Shown here: positions 57,080 through 64,000 of the stretch, piece by piece | Position numbering within the stretch: position 1 is the first letter of the stretch | Layout: the number at the start of each line of letters is the position of its first letter | Source: CAYNVQ01 sp964400735 | Lineage (GTDB): Bacteria > Acidobacteriota > Aminicenantia > Aminicenantales > Aminicenantaceae | NCBI GenBank assembly: GCA_964400735.1 | Contig: CAYNVQ010000001.1 | Span: 372,001 to 436,000 of the forward strand | DNA: 64,000 nucleotides | Reading direction: 5' to 3' | The notes under the pieces: generated by a model | Databases searched by the model: none | What the model was told of the DNA's origin: nothing | The model's input: only the letters and a program-made list of their open reading frames with translations | Position numbers and translations under genes: made by a program

Positions 57080-58822
57080 CTATTTCCACTTTGATTTGTC
57101 GCCGCTGTTTTGATCCCACTCAGGGTACTCTGACGTTTTTTCTCCTTCATGAGCTTCAGCTTTTGAATTCTCTGGATACCACCAACGCTTTTTTATATCA
57201 TTATAGACTATAGATCCCATCCATTCCCAATCAACAATACTCAGCGGAACCCATTCACTGCCTTCCCCAACCGGCCTGTACATCAAATACATCTTGCTTT
57301 TCTGACGTTTTTTGAATTCAAACAGCATGTCCTCACCTTCATTTGTTTCCGGGGCTATGATTGCGGGTTTATCCAAAGCTTTTTTGCCGGATTGGTAAGG
57401 ATAACAATGGTCCAATCCCTTCCTTATTTCTGTCCATTTTTGCCTTGTGAAATTTTCATATTCCAAATAATCCTCTACAAGCTGCACCCATTGGAATTCT
57501 CCTTCATCGCTAGACTCACATCCAAAAGTAATACCGTTGTATTGGAGCCCTACCAGCTTTTTGGGTGTCTCATAAGCTTCATCAATCCAACATTCTTCTG
57601 CAGATAGTTTTGCTCCTGCTGTCAGTTCTCCAAAAGTAGAACCATTTGATGGCTCCACTGTAAGTTTATATTCCGGCCTGCTGATATTAAACTCGGTTTC
57701 TGCTGTTATGGTTTGTCCTTTGATCTCAGCCTCACATTGAACTTTTCCGGTTCCTTTATCTGTCCAGTAAAAAACAATAGTCGGTTGATTCAAGTCTTCC
57801 TGGCTCAGACGAATAACTTTTCCCTGTTCTTTGGAAGCTTCAAATCTCTTTATATATTTCCTTTGATCAGGATTGCCATCGTCAAAAGTCCATTTCAGGG
57901 ACTGTGGTTTGCCTGCGGATTCAGGAAGCACTCTGCATTCCAATTCAATCTTCTCGCCTGCTTTCACATCCTGATTTTTTTTATCCGTGATATCGATCTC
58001 CTCCCCTTCTTGATCTTTGTACCAGATCTGAAGGATGGGTTTTGTGTTTCCAAACGACCAACTAACCTGAAGTTTGACCTCATTCCCACCTTGAGGCGGA
58101 CCCAACAATTTGAAGTCCTGGAAGTCTTTGATATCCACATCATTGAAGCCTTCATTTGATTCCCATGTATAAGAACCGCTCATTGATGAAGCAGTCAATT
58201 CTTTAAAAATCCCAACATGAAAAGGAATAACCCCTCTCTCAGTATGGACCGGGCCGTCGCACAAACCCCACAGGAATGTCGCATTGAATCCTCCGGAAAG
58301 CATAACGGTATAGTTGTCACTGGAAGATTTTTTATCTTCTTCCCCCAGTATTGCCTCCGTCACCTCTGAAGCTCTTCCCATTTGCTGAAGAGCCGCGATT
58401 CTTCCTAGCTGTCCTAATTGAACGTCCATAAGGAAACTACTAGAACCTTGTGAAGCTAGAGTGACGGGAACAGTGCCAGAACCCTCTATTCTGTTTATAA
58501 CTTGGCCGTAACATTTACTATCAGGATTTTCCATAATATCCTCACTTTTAACCCTGACAGAGGCCTGCATATCAACCGGCTCGTATCTCAGCAGTTCGTC
58601 TTCCTCCTCAAACAACCTGGCTTTTCCGGTCACCCGAAGCATAAAAGTTCCCACGCTCCTGAGATTTCCTCCGCTTTTTGGAGGGTGGTCCCATTCAATA
58701 TTGACCTGGATCCGTATGGGGATGATTTTTTCTAAATCCACAGGAAACAAAAAAGACGGGCCGGCTAAAACAAGCAGGATAAATACAATGATCTTTCGTT
58801 TGAGAAGTCTCTTGACATTCAT
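57080..58822 (-). CDS. Large exported protein with Ig-like segment, unknown function
   Basis: 580 residues from ATG 58822 with GAGGGAG upstream (codons to 58849 unsupported). Signal peptide to about 28. Residues around 270-400 look like an Ig/PKD-type beta-sandwich (QDVKAGEKIELECRV, LKWTFDDGNPDQ, TIVFYWTDKGTGKVQCEAEI). The N- and C-terminal thirds are not recognised. Likely surface or periplasmic; first gene of a two-gene unit. Confidence 0.7.
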   Translation of the reverse strand: MNVKRLLKRKIIVFILLVLAGPSFLFPVDLEKIIPIRIQVNIEWDHPPKSGGNLRSVGTFMLRVTGKARLFEEEDELLRYEPVDMQASVRVKSEDIMENPDSKCYGQVINRIEGSGTVPVTLASQGSSSFLMDVQLGQLGRIAALQQMGRASEVTEAILGEEDKKSSSDNYTVMLSGGFNATFLWGLCDGPVHTERGVIPFHVGIFKELTASSMSGSYTWESNEGFNDVDIKDFQDFKLLGPPQGGNEVKLQVSWSFGNTKPILQIWYKDQEGEEIDITDKKNQDVKAGEKIELECRVLPESAGKPQSLKWTFDDGNPDQRKYIKRFEASKEQGKVIRLSQEDLNQPTIVFYWTDKGTGKVQCEAEIKGQTITAETEFNISRPEYKLTVEPSNGSTFGELTAGAKLSAEECWIDEAYETPKKLVGLQYNGITFGCESSDEGEFQWVQLVEDYLEYENFTRQKWTEIRKGLDHCYPYQSGKKALDKPAIIAPETNEGEDMLFEFKKRQKSKMYLMYRPVGEGSEWVPLSIVDWEWMGSIVYNDIKKRWWYPENSKAEAHEGEKTSEYPEWDQNSGDKSKWK

Positions 58823-58932
58823 GATACTCCCTCTATAAAAATGGAGCATTTTTAATATTTAAAAAAGACTATCAGAGCAAAATCGAAAAAGCAATTGAAA
58901 ATTATTCCTCCCTCATCTTACCTTTATATCAG

Positions 58933-59097
58933 TTATGAAGCCCCTTCTCCCATATCTCCACCCTTATCCATATCACCGAAATCTTTTTCCCAAACGAGCT
59001 TTCCGTCGAAATCGTAGCAGTAAAGCCCTCTCGATCCAAAGAAGGCATAAATACGTTCCCCGTCTGTAATAGGGGAGGCCGTTACGATGAATGATTC
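58933..59097 (-). pseudogene. PQQ-like beta-propeller fragment
   Basis: The minus-strand frame reads SFIVTASPITDGERIYAFFG, RGLYCYDFDGKLVWEKDFG and GDMGEGAS before a stop: one typical blade of outer-membrane or periplasmic PQQ-like propellers. A stop also precedes it, so only this scrap remains. Confidence 0.55.
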
Positions 59098-59338
59098 CTA
59101 TGGGATTTTCCGATGCTCGTTCAGCTCGTTGTGTCCATTCTTGAACAATCATGTAAACACAAATAGATGGAAAGATCGAAAATTTTCCTCTAGCGGCCTC
59201 TCAGGGCTTCAAATCAGCCATTCTGAAACCACTACTCAATCGATATCAATAATTATCTGGCGAAATCGCCTCGAATCTCCCAATGGCAATATCTATTCTT
59301 CAGAAGAAATGGATATCTCAAATTGGCAAGTTCGATGA

Positions 59339-59554
59339 TCATCGAAAGAGTAATACCGGTTTCCCTTCCAAGACAATTGACGTGGCCTTATAATGCTCGT
59401 CCCAACCCCCGATGACATAGATCAAATCGCCGATGGCAGTGCATCCGACAGAAACACGCTGGGTGGGAAGAGGGGAGAGGGTTTCCCACGAGTTTGTGCC
59501 GGGATCGAAGACTTCTGTCGTTGAAATAAGGATGTCGCCTCCTATGGATGACAT
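59339..59554 (-). pseudogene. Kelch-repeat fragment
   Basis: 71 codons containing one and a half Kelch units: TTEVFDPGTNSWETLSPLP, VSVGCTAIGDLIYVIGGWD. No signal peptide, no ribosome binding site, and truncated at both ends. Probably the remnant of a larger propeller gene. Confidence 0.5.
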
Positions 59555-59574
59555 TCCTCACATTCGGGGCTTAG

Positions 59575-60411
59575 TTACCTCGTGCCGGACACAAATTCTT
59601 CGATCGTACGCAGCGTAAGCGTCGGATCGGCCTCCACAGCCTGCCGCAAAAGGCCGAGATGCCCGGCGCCGAAGATGACGAACACACGATCCCCGGGCTC
59701 TAGGATGTTCAACAGGTTCGTATGGATGCGCATGTTGCGCTGGTACCACTCCGTGAGGAGTCTCACCCCGGGGTAGTTGTATTTTTCGCCGAAGTGGGCA
59801 AATAGGGCATACCCGGCAAGGCCCTGACGGACAACGTCACCCGAATTCATCCGCAGCAGCATTTGCAGCACGGTGTGCGACTTCAGGAACTCGTTTTCGT
59901 CCTCCACTGCTTTCCCGGCCTGTGCCATCAGGGACTTCAGCTCCTTTTCGCGCCCGTGTGCTTTGGCGTAATCCTGCACAGCGAGGAAAGGGAAGTCACC
60001 GTCTGCATCGATGCCGTAAATTTTGGGCAGGTTCAGTTCCTTGGCGAGACGGAAACCGATCTGATCGCGTTCGTCGCGTCCGAGTTCGTATTTTCCGGTG
60101 AGGTAGTCCTGATACTGCTTGATCCTCGGGCTATCCGAATTCGCTTCGATCGCGATCTTGGTAGGACGGAAGCGGGTTAGAACATCGAGGAGCTCGCGGA
60201 TCTCAGCCTGACGCTTGGGAGCGAGCACATCATCGGCCTCCATGTTGAAAATGTCTCGACCGGGATTTCCCATGTGATAGGTGCCCAGAACCAGGACTTC
60301 TGCCATGGGAGGTCCATCTAAACGATCCGCCGGCAGTCGCTGTTGTGCGCTTTGGGCGACAGAAAACAGAGATGGAAAAAAGAACAATGTGACTATCAAA
60401 TTTTTCATCAT
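59575..60411 (-). CDS. Exported DUF5694-family protein
   Basis: 278 residues with a signal peptide (to about 20). The sequence VLVLGTYHMGNPGRDIFNM, IAIEANSDSPRI and VFVIFGAGHLGLLRQ matches the DUF5694 family (distant relatives of TraB/GumN-like proteins with conserved His and Glu). Function unknown. The base composition appears more GC-rich than the neighbouring genes, which may point to transfer. Remnants flank it on one side. Confidence 0.75.
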   Translation of the reverse strand: MMKNLIVTLFFFPSLFSVAQSAQQRLPADRLDGPPMAEVLVLGTYHMGNPGRDIFNMEADDVLAPKRQAEIRELLDVLTRFRPTKIAIEANSDSPRIKQYQDYLTGKYELGRDERDQIGFRLAKELNLPKIYGIDADGDFPFLAVQDYAKAHGREKELKSLMAQAGKAVEDENEFLKSHTVLQMLLRMNSGDVVRQGLAGYALFAHFGEKYNYPGVRLLTEWYQRNMRIHTNLLNILEPGDRVFVIFGAGHLGLLRQAVEADPTLTLRTIEEFVSGTR

Positions 60412-60512
60412 GGCTGTTCTCCACTACGGATTCCGACATAATCTACGAATTTGGCTATCGAAAAGTTGCACAGCTGGGAGCGGCGGTGGAGGCGCGGAAA
60501 TGGCTACCGCTA

Positions 60513-61718
60513 TTACCGGAGTCCGGGATTGATGGGATGACCTTCGGCATCGGTGTTGATAAGGAGGATATCCTCTCCACCCCCGGCCCCAAAAGAACCG
60601 GTGGTCCCGACGATTAGGAATCCGCCGTCAGGTTTCTCGACCACACGAATACCGTTCTCATCCTCTGCTCCTCCCAGATGGCGGATCCAGCGTTGTGAAC
60701 CATCCTCATCGATCTTAACGAGTGTGGCATCAGATCCACGTCCCTCAGTCCGGCCCCACCCGGTTTGGCAGAATCCGCCGCTGCGGATCGAGCAGATCCC
60801 AAAGCCAATCGCCCAGCTCTCGGCCGGATAGTATCCCGACCAGATTTGATTTCCGGTTTTGTCGAATCCTGTCACATAGGCCCGAAAGCCCTTATCCGTG
60901 CGCGCCGGCCCGGTGACTGCGTAATGCCCATCGGCAGTGACTGCGACGCCGTAACCTTCCCGATACATGCCCTCTGGCAGGCAGATACGATTTTGTAGGT
61001 CGCCGGCGACATCAATCACAACCAGTTGGCCGTTCATCATTTCTCCTCCGCTTTGTTGAATCCCTTCACCGTAGAGGAGAAACGAACCGTCAGGGGCCCT
61101 GGCGATATCGTTTACACCTTCGAGATACCAGTGGTCATAGGTTCTTTCCCAGACGATTTTACCGGCAGACGCCAATTTCGCGGCATAGAAATCACCTTTC
61201 TTACCCGAGCGGGACCAGCCGGCAACAATAAGCTCATTTTCAGGTGTCTCGAGGACCGAGCCACGTCCCTGGTCTCCCGGACCGCCCAGCAGGCTTCGCC
61301 ATGCCTCGGTTCCATCTTTTTTCAGTTTGACGATGAGTATGTCATTTCCGTCTGCTCCGAAAGATGAGGTGGCACCCGATATCACCACCCCGCCGTCCTG
61401 TGTTCCGGTCAGTCCCCAGTTGTGGTCATCATTTGGACCGCCGATCCGGCGCTGCCATACCTGTCGGAAGCTATTATCGAGCCGTATAACAATGATGTCC
61501 CAGTCTTCATGATCGTTCTCTCGAATATCACCGGCGATCACGAAGCCCGAACCATTGGGCATCACCGCCACCGAATGACCCTGTTCAACAGCAGGGCCGC
61601 CTAAGAGGTAGTACCCGTCAGGTGTATTCACCTGTGCTTTAAGATCGCGATCGGACCCAGTCAGCAAGAAACAGACCGAGAGGATCAACAGGAAAAGTGG
61701 TTTTCGTATGTGCGTCAC
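60513..61718 (-). CDS. Exported repeat (beta-propeller-like) protein
   Basis: 401 residues starting at GTG 61718 with GGAGG 5 bases upstream; the frame extends to 61793 without support. Signal peptide to about 26. Repeats of about 50 residues share the pattern G-G-x-x-D-x-G (IGGPNDDHNWGLTGTQDGGV, LGGPGDQGRGSVLETPENEL, LGGAEDENGIRVVEKPDGG) followed by IVAG or similar and a D-I-L-I-V-K-L strand. This is the delta-60/PQQ-like class of secreted propellers. Substrate unknown; GC-rich like its downstream neighbour. Confidence 0.78.
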   Translation of the reverse strand: MTHIRKPLFLLILSVCFLLTGSDRDLKAQVNTPDGYYLLGGPAVEQGHSVAVMPNGSGFVIAGDIRENDHEDWDIIVIRLDNSFRQVWQRRIGGPNDDHNWGLTGTQDGGVVISGATSSFGADGNDILIVKLKKDGTEAWRSLLGGPGDQGRGSVLETPENELIVAGWSRSGKKGDFYAAKLASAGKIVWERTYDHWYLEGVNDIARAPDGSFLLYGEGIQQSGGEMMNGQLVVIDVAGDLQNRICLPEGMYREGYGVAVTADGHYAVTGPARTDKGFRAYVTGFDKTGNQIWSGYYPAESWAIGFGICSIRSGGFCQTGWGRTEGRGSDATLVKIDEDGSQRWIRHLGGAEDENGIRVVEKPDGGFLIVGTTGSFGAGGGEDILLINTDAEGHPINPGLR

Positions 61719-61809
61719 TGAGCCTCCATTTTCTCTTTTATTTGATACTACTTTGAGGACTTTTTTTAATATCATAACATACACCATAAACAACAGCGAG
61801 GAAAGTTTT

Positions 61810-62030
61810 GCACCCCCTCGTAGGAAATATGTCGTTGAAGAAATGGTGCTAGATATATTACTCCGGTATGAAAGCGATCGAGAATAAAAATTCCTCGATG
61901 TCTATCCTGATAGGTTGGTGGCCTTTAAGGAGATGAAGGTGCTTCCCAGGGATTATCTGGTAGTTACAGGATTTCCGGACTAAAAAAATGCGAGGGCGAC
62001 GTCTTCGATGACTGGAAGCGACAAAATTGT
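61810..62030 (+). pseudogene. Decayed 6-bladed beta-propeller C-terminus
   Basis: The reading matches the C-terminal part of the gene at 12296: EEMVLDILLRYESDRE, a stop, then KFLDVYPDRLVAFKEMKVLP (compare VFLDAYPDKLMAFKEMKVLP), then after a frameshift YRISGLKKCEGDVFDD (compare YRISGPKEYEVDIFDE). One stop and one frameshift make it a clear pseudogene. It runs into the UAS of the permease remnant. Confidence 0.82.
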
Positions 62031-62064
62031 CCAGATTTGGACACTTAATGTTCAGGATTGCACA
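62028..62064 (+). promoter_or_regulatory. Tandem enhancer-like dyads (UAS pair)
   Basis: TGTCCAGATTTGGACA (62028-62043, perfect dyad) and TGTTCAGGATTGCACA (62049-62064), 21 bp apart. The nearer copy ends 42 bp before the -24 element at 62107. Confidence 0.78.
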
Positions 62065-62106
62065 GGATGGGTCTTTGAAGCCTTTGGAACGCCCAAGATA
62101 TCGATT

Positions 62107-62122
62107 TGGTATATTTATTGCA
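62107..62122 (+). promoter_or_regulatory. Sigma-54 (-24/-12) promoter of a decayed permease gene
   Basis: TGGTATATTTATTGCA with canonical GG-GC spacing; the start site would be near 62134, before the ATG at 62162. Confidence 0.75.
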
Positions 62123-62161
62123 AAATATCTTCTACCTAAAACTATCTTGGGGAGGCTGGAC

Positions 62162-62326
62162 ATGCTTCGAAATTACTTAAAGATCGCATTGAGAAATATG
62201 AATAGGCACAAAGGCTATTCTTTTATCAACATGGCCGGCCTTGCCATCGGGATGGCGTGCTGCATCCTGATCCTGCTGTATGTCACGGATGAGTTGAGTT
62301 ATGACAGGTTTCACACAAATTCATAA
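62162..62326 (+). pseudogene. Truncated class-B FtsX permease
   Basis: GGGGAGG and ATG are followed by a typical class-B start (MLRNYLKIALRNMNRHKGYS, then membrane segment 1 and DELSYDRFH). The frame stops after 54 residues. The next phrase, HKRIFRN in another frame, corresponds to the family's NRIFRL, after which homology is lost. Only the first tenth of the gene survives, while its promoter and UAS pair remain in good shape. Confidence 0.85.
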
Positions 62327-62466
62327 AAGGATTTTTCGGAATTTGTTGATCGCAGTTTGGTCTGTCTCATTAGATTTCTTATTGTTTTTTGGACAACCGA
62401 GTCATCAATCATACCCATAAGAAACAGGTCATGCCAATGGAAATGTGAAGGCATTCAGATTTTTTC

Positions 62467-62515
62467 TTGACAGGCAAAAACAAATTAGACATATAATAAA
62501 CTACCAGTCTAGACT
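62467..62515 (+). promoter_or_regulatory. Possible promoter with palindrome upstream of DUF885 gene
   Basis: TTGACA (62467-62472) and TATAAT (62492-62497) have a 19-bp spacer, longer than ideal. A perfect 10-bp palindrome AGTCTAGACT (62506-62515) lies near the expected start site and might be an operator. Confidence 0.4.
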
Positions 62516-62612
62516 ATAAGTCGAATATCAAGGATTCTTTATGAGAAAATCAAAACAATGTCATGCGAAGAATAAAATCGTAGATGTGACTGAAAAATAA
62601 ACAGGAGGTAAA

Positions 62613-64000
62613 ATGATAAAAAAAGCACTTATATTTATATCCATCATCTTTTTAATGATTTTAGCAAATGGAAGAGCGGAAGCGGTTGAGACCGGCTCTT
62701 CCAACAGCGCAAAAATCTTAAAAGAGGTAGAGGATGAGTATTGGCAATTCCTATTGGAAGACAATATAGAAAGTTTTTATTATCGCCAAAATTTGGGCCT
62801 GGAAGTCAAAAAACTTCCCCAATTGAGTCTTAACAATATCGAAGCAGGCACCCGCAAGTTACGCTCCCTGCTGCAGAGATTAGAAGAGGTCAAGTCCCAT
62901 GAAATCTCCTATGATGAAGGTCTAACCCTGCAAATCCTGCAATGGGAAATGGAAAATCATATCAACAGAAATGACTATTTCTGGTTGTTAATTCCCATTT
63001 CTACCTACCGTTCACTGGTTACTTTTGTCAATTATGTGTTTACCGAGTTTCAATTCCAGGAAAGCAAAAACATCAAGCAATACCTTGATTTGTTGGACCA
63101 ATATCCCGGCTTTATCGAGAATATCCTCGATCATTTAAAACAGCAGTATGAAAAGAAAATAATCCTTCCTAAACCAGCACTGATGTTAATGGTTTCCAAC
63201 CTTGACCCCCTTATCAAACCCGCAGAAAAAAGTGAATTCTATGTCACGGAAAGCCGTTTAGAGGCGCTTTCCCAGAATCAAGCTGAAATTACTGAATTTC
63301 AAAAGGAAGTATCCCAGGTGATTACTTCCCGTATCAATCCCGGACTGAAAAAATTGCTGTCCTTCCTCCAGGGAGATTATCTCAAACAAGCGCCTGAAAC
63401 GGTGGGACTCTGGCAGTATCCCCGGGGCAAAGATTATTACCGCTTCCTGGTTAAAGAAAATACATCTCTGGACCTGACACCGGAAGAAATCCATCAAACC
63501 GGATTGAAAGAAATAGACAAATTGATGAAAAAACTGGATGAAATACGCCGGGATGTAAAATTTAAAGGAGATATTGAAGCTTTTTTTCATTTTTTAAAAA
63601 CCGACCCTCGTTTTAAACCTAAATCAGCAGAAGAGATGGGAAAACGAATGAATCATTTTAAAGAGCAAGCAGAAGCCAAACTTCCTCTTTTCTTCTCAAA
63701 ATTACCCAAAGCTCCCTGTGAGATCAAACGATTGAACCCGAGGTTGGAAGATTTGATGACTTGGGGCTACTACCAGGTGCCCACCGCTTCTGATCCCAAA
63801 GGGTATTACATTTACAACGGCTCGAACCTGGAAAGTAAAAATATTTTTGCTGTCGCCTCTGCGGCCCTTGTTTTACATGAGCTTTGGCCCGGTCATCATC
63901 TCCAGGTCAGCCTGCAATGGGAAAATGAAGCCTTGCAACCCTTAAGACATGAGTATAATCTCGTCCCCTATTCCGAAGGGTGGGCTGAATACGCTTCCCA
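62613..64000 (+). CDS. Exported DUF885-family protein (cut by window edge)
   Basis: Open from ATG 62613 to the edge (462 codons). AGGAGGT precedes the ATG. The signal peptide ends near residue 23 (GRAEA). The sequence follows the DUF885 family: long helical N-terminal part, GLWQYPRGKDYYRFLV, GYYIYNGSN, and the zinc-binding-like motif HELWPGHHLQ (H422-E-x4-H428-H429) followed by YSEGWAEYAS. The motif resembles metallopeptidase sites, and the family is thought to contain peptidases. The C-terminus is missing. Confidence 0.87.
   Translation, partial: MIKKALIFISIIFLMILANGRAEAVETGSSNSAKILKEVEDEYWQFLLEDNIESFYYRQNLGLEVKKLPQLSLNNIEAGTRKLRSLLQRLEEVKSHEISYDEGLTLQILQWEMENHINRNDYFWLLIPISTYRSLVTFVNYVFTEFQFQESKNIKQYLDLLDQYPGFIENILDHLKQQYEKKIILPKPALMLMVSNLDPLIKPAEKSEFYVTESRLEALSQNQAEITEFQKEVSQVITSRINPGLKKLLSFLQGDYLKQAPETVGLWQYPRGKDYYRFLVKENTSLDLTPEEIHQTGLKEIDKLMKKLDEIRRDVKFKGDIEAFFHFLKTDPRFKPKSAEEMGKRMNHFKEQAEAKLPLFFSKLPKAPCEIKRLNPRLEDLMTWGYYQVPTASDPKGYYIYNGSNLESKNIFAVASAALVLHELWPGHHLQVSLQWENEALQPLRHEYNLVPYSEGWAEYAS

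Larger units (their letters stand above)
58823..59574. other. Region of decayed propeller fragments
   Basis: About 750 bp between the Ig-like gene and the DUF5694 gene. It holds two minus-strand fragments, one PQQ-type and one Kelch-type (listed separately), and otherwise only non-coding sequence. Confidence 0.55.

Noticed and set aside
1..64000. tRNA, rRNA, CRISPR arrays, insertion sequences
   Set aside because: Looked for by eye on both strands; no cloverleaf-like sequences, regular spacer-repeat arrays or transposase motifs were seen.

Overview
The window looks like a chromosomal segment of a Gram-negative, outer-membrane-bearing bacterium: it has a TonB-dependent receptor, several lipoprotein signals and many secreted hydrolases. 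The dominant theme is large two-repeat FtsX/MacB-type permeases without any ATPase gene nearby, together with PadR regulators, 6-bladed beta-propeller proteins, a GxGYxYP protein, an S9 peptidase, an oligoendopeptidase F and a DUF885 protein. That mix is typical of Acidobacteriota and Candidatus Aminicenantes; the assignment is inference from gene content only. No tRNA, rRNA, CRISPR array or transposase was seen.

Layout. 1-627: start of a TonB-dependent receptor (minus strand, cut by the window edge). 981-7000: two PadR-permease operons (minus). 7097-9163: GxGYxYP protein. 9301-14624: PadR-permease operon followed by two beta-propeller genes, the second frameshifted. 14630-19536: repeat protein, GNAT acetyltransferase, oligoendopeptidase F and an unknown secreted protein. 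19562-36201: four prefix-less permeases, each with its own sigma-54 promoter, mixed with a serine hydrolase, a secreted protein, an MFS transporter and a transglutaminase/hydrolase fusion. 36554-42149: SBBP-ankyrin protein, TolB-like lipoprotein, methyltransferase and a gingipain-like C25 peptidase. 42157-47618: PadR-permease operon, MazEF and an M20 peptidase. 47872-53440: metallophosphoesterase, unknown protein and MBL hydrolase in an overlapping operon, then a subtilase-like protein and a lipoprotein. 53821-62326: frameshifted S9 peptidase, secreted proteins and several decayed gene remnants. 62613-64000: DUF885 protein, cut by the window edge.

The most interesting signal is regulatory. 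Five permease loci (one of them decayed) and the C25 peptidase gene share one promoter design: a -24/-12 sigma-54 promoter (TGGCAT-N-TTGCT type) preceded by two copies of a 16-bp dyad, consensus TGTYC-N6-GGACA, exactly 21 bp apart, with the nearer copy ending 41-42 bp (51 bp in one case) before the -24 element. This looks like a regulon for a single sigma-54 enhancer-binding protein that is not encoded in this window.

The remaining four permeases lack this promoter. Each follows a PadR gene, overlapping or nearly touching it, and carries an extra N-terminal domain of about 70 residues with a GD[IFY]EE motif. In all four a Shine-Dalgarno-like sequence precedes an in-frame internal ATG exactly where the prefix-less family begins. 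Regulation type and protein architecture therefore separate the permeases cleanly into two classes (4 PadR/prefix, 5 sigma-54/no prefix). The repertoire as a whole (orphan permeases, secreted proteases, propellers) suggests envelope-stress or peptide-response functions, but no substrate can be read from the sequence.
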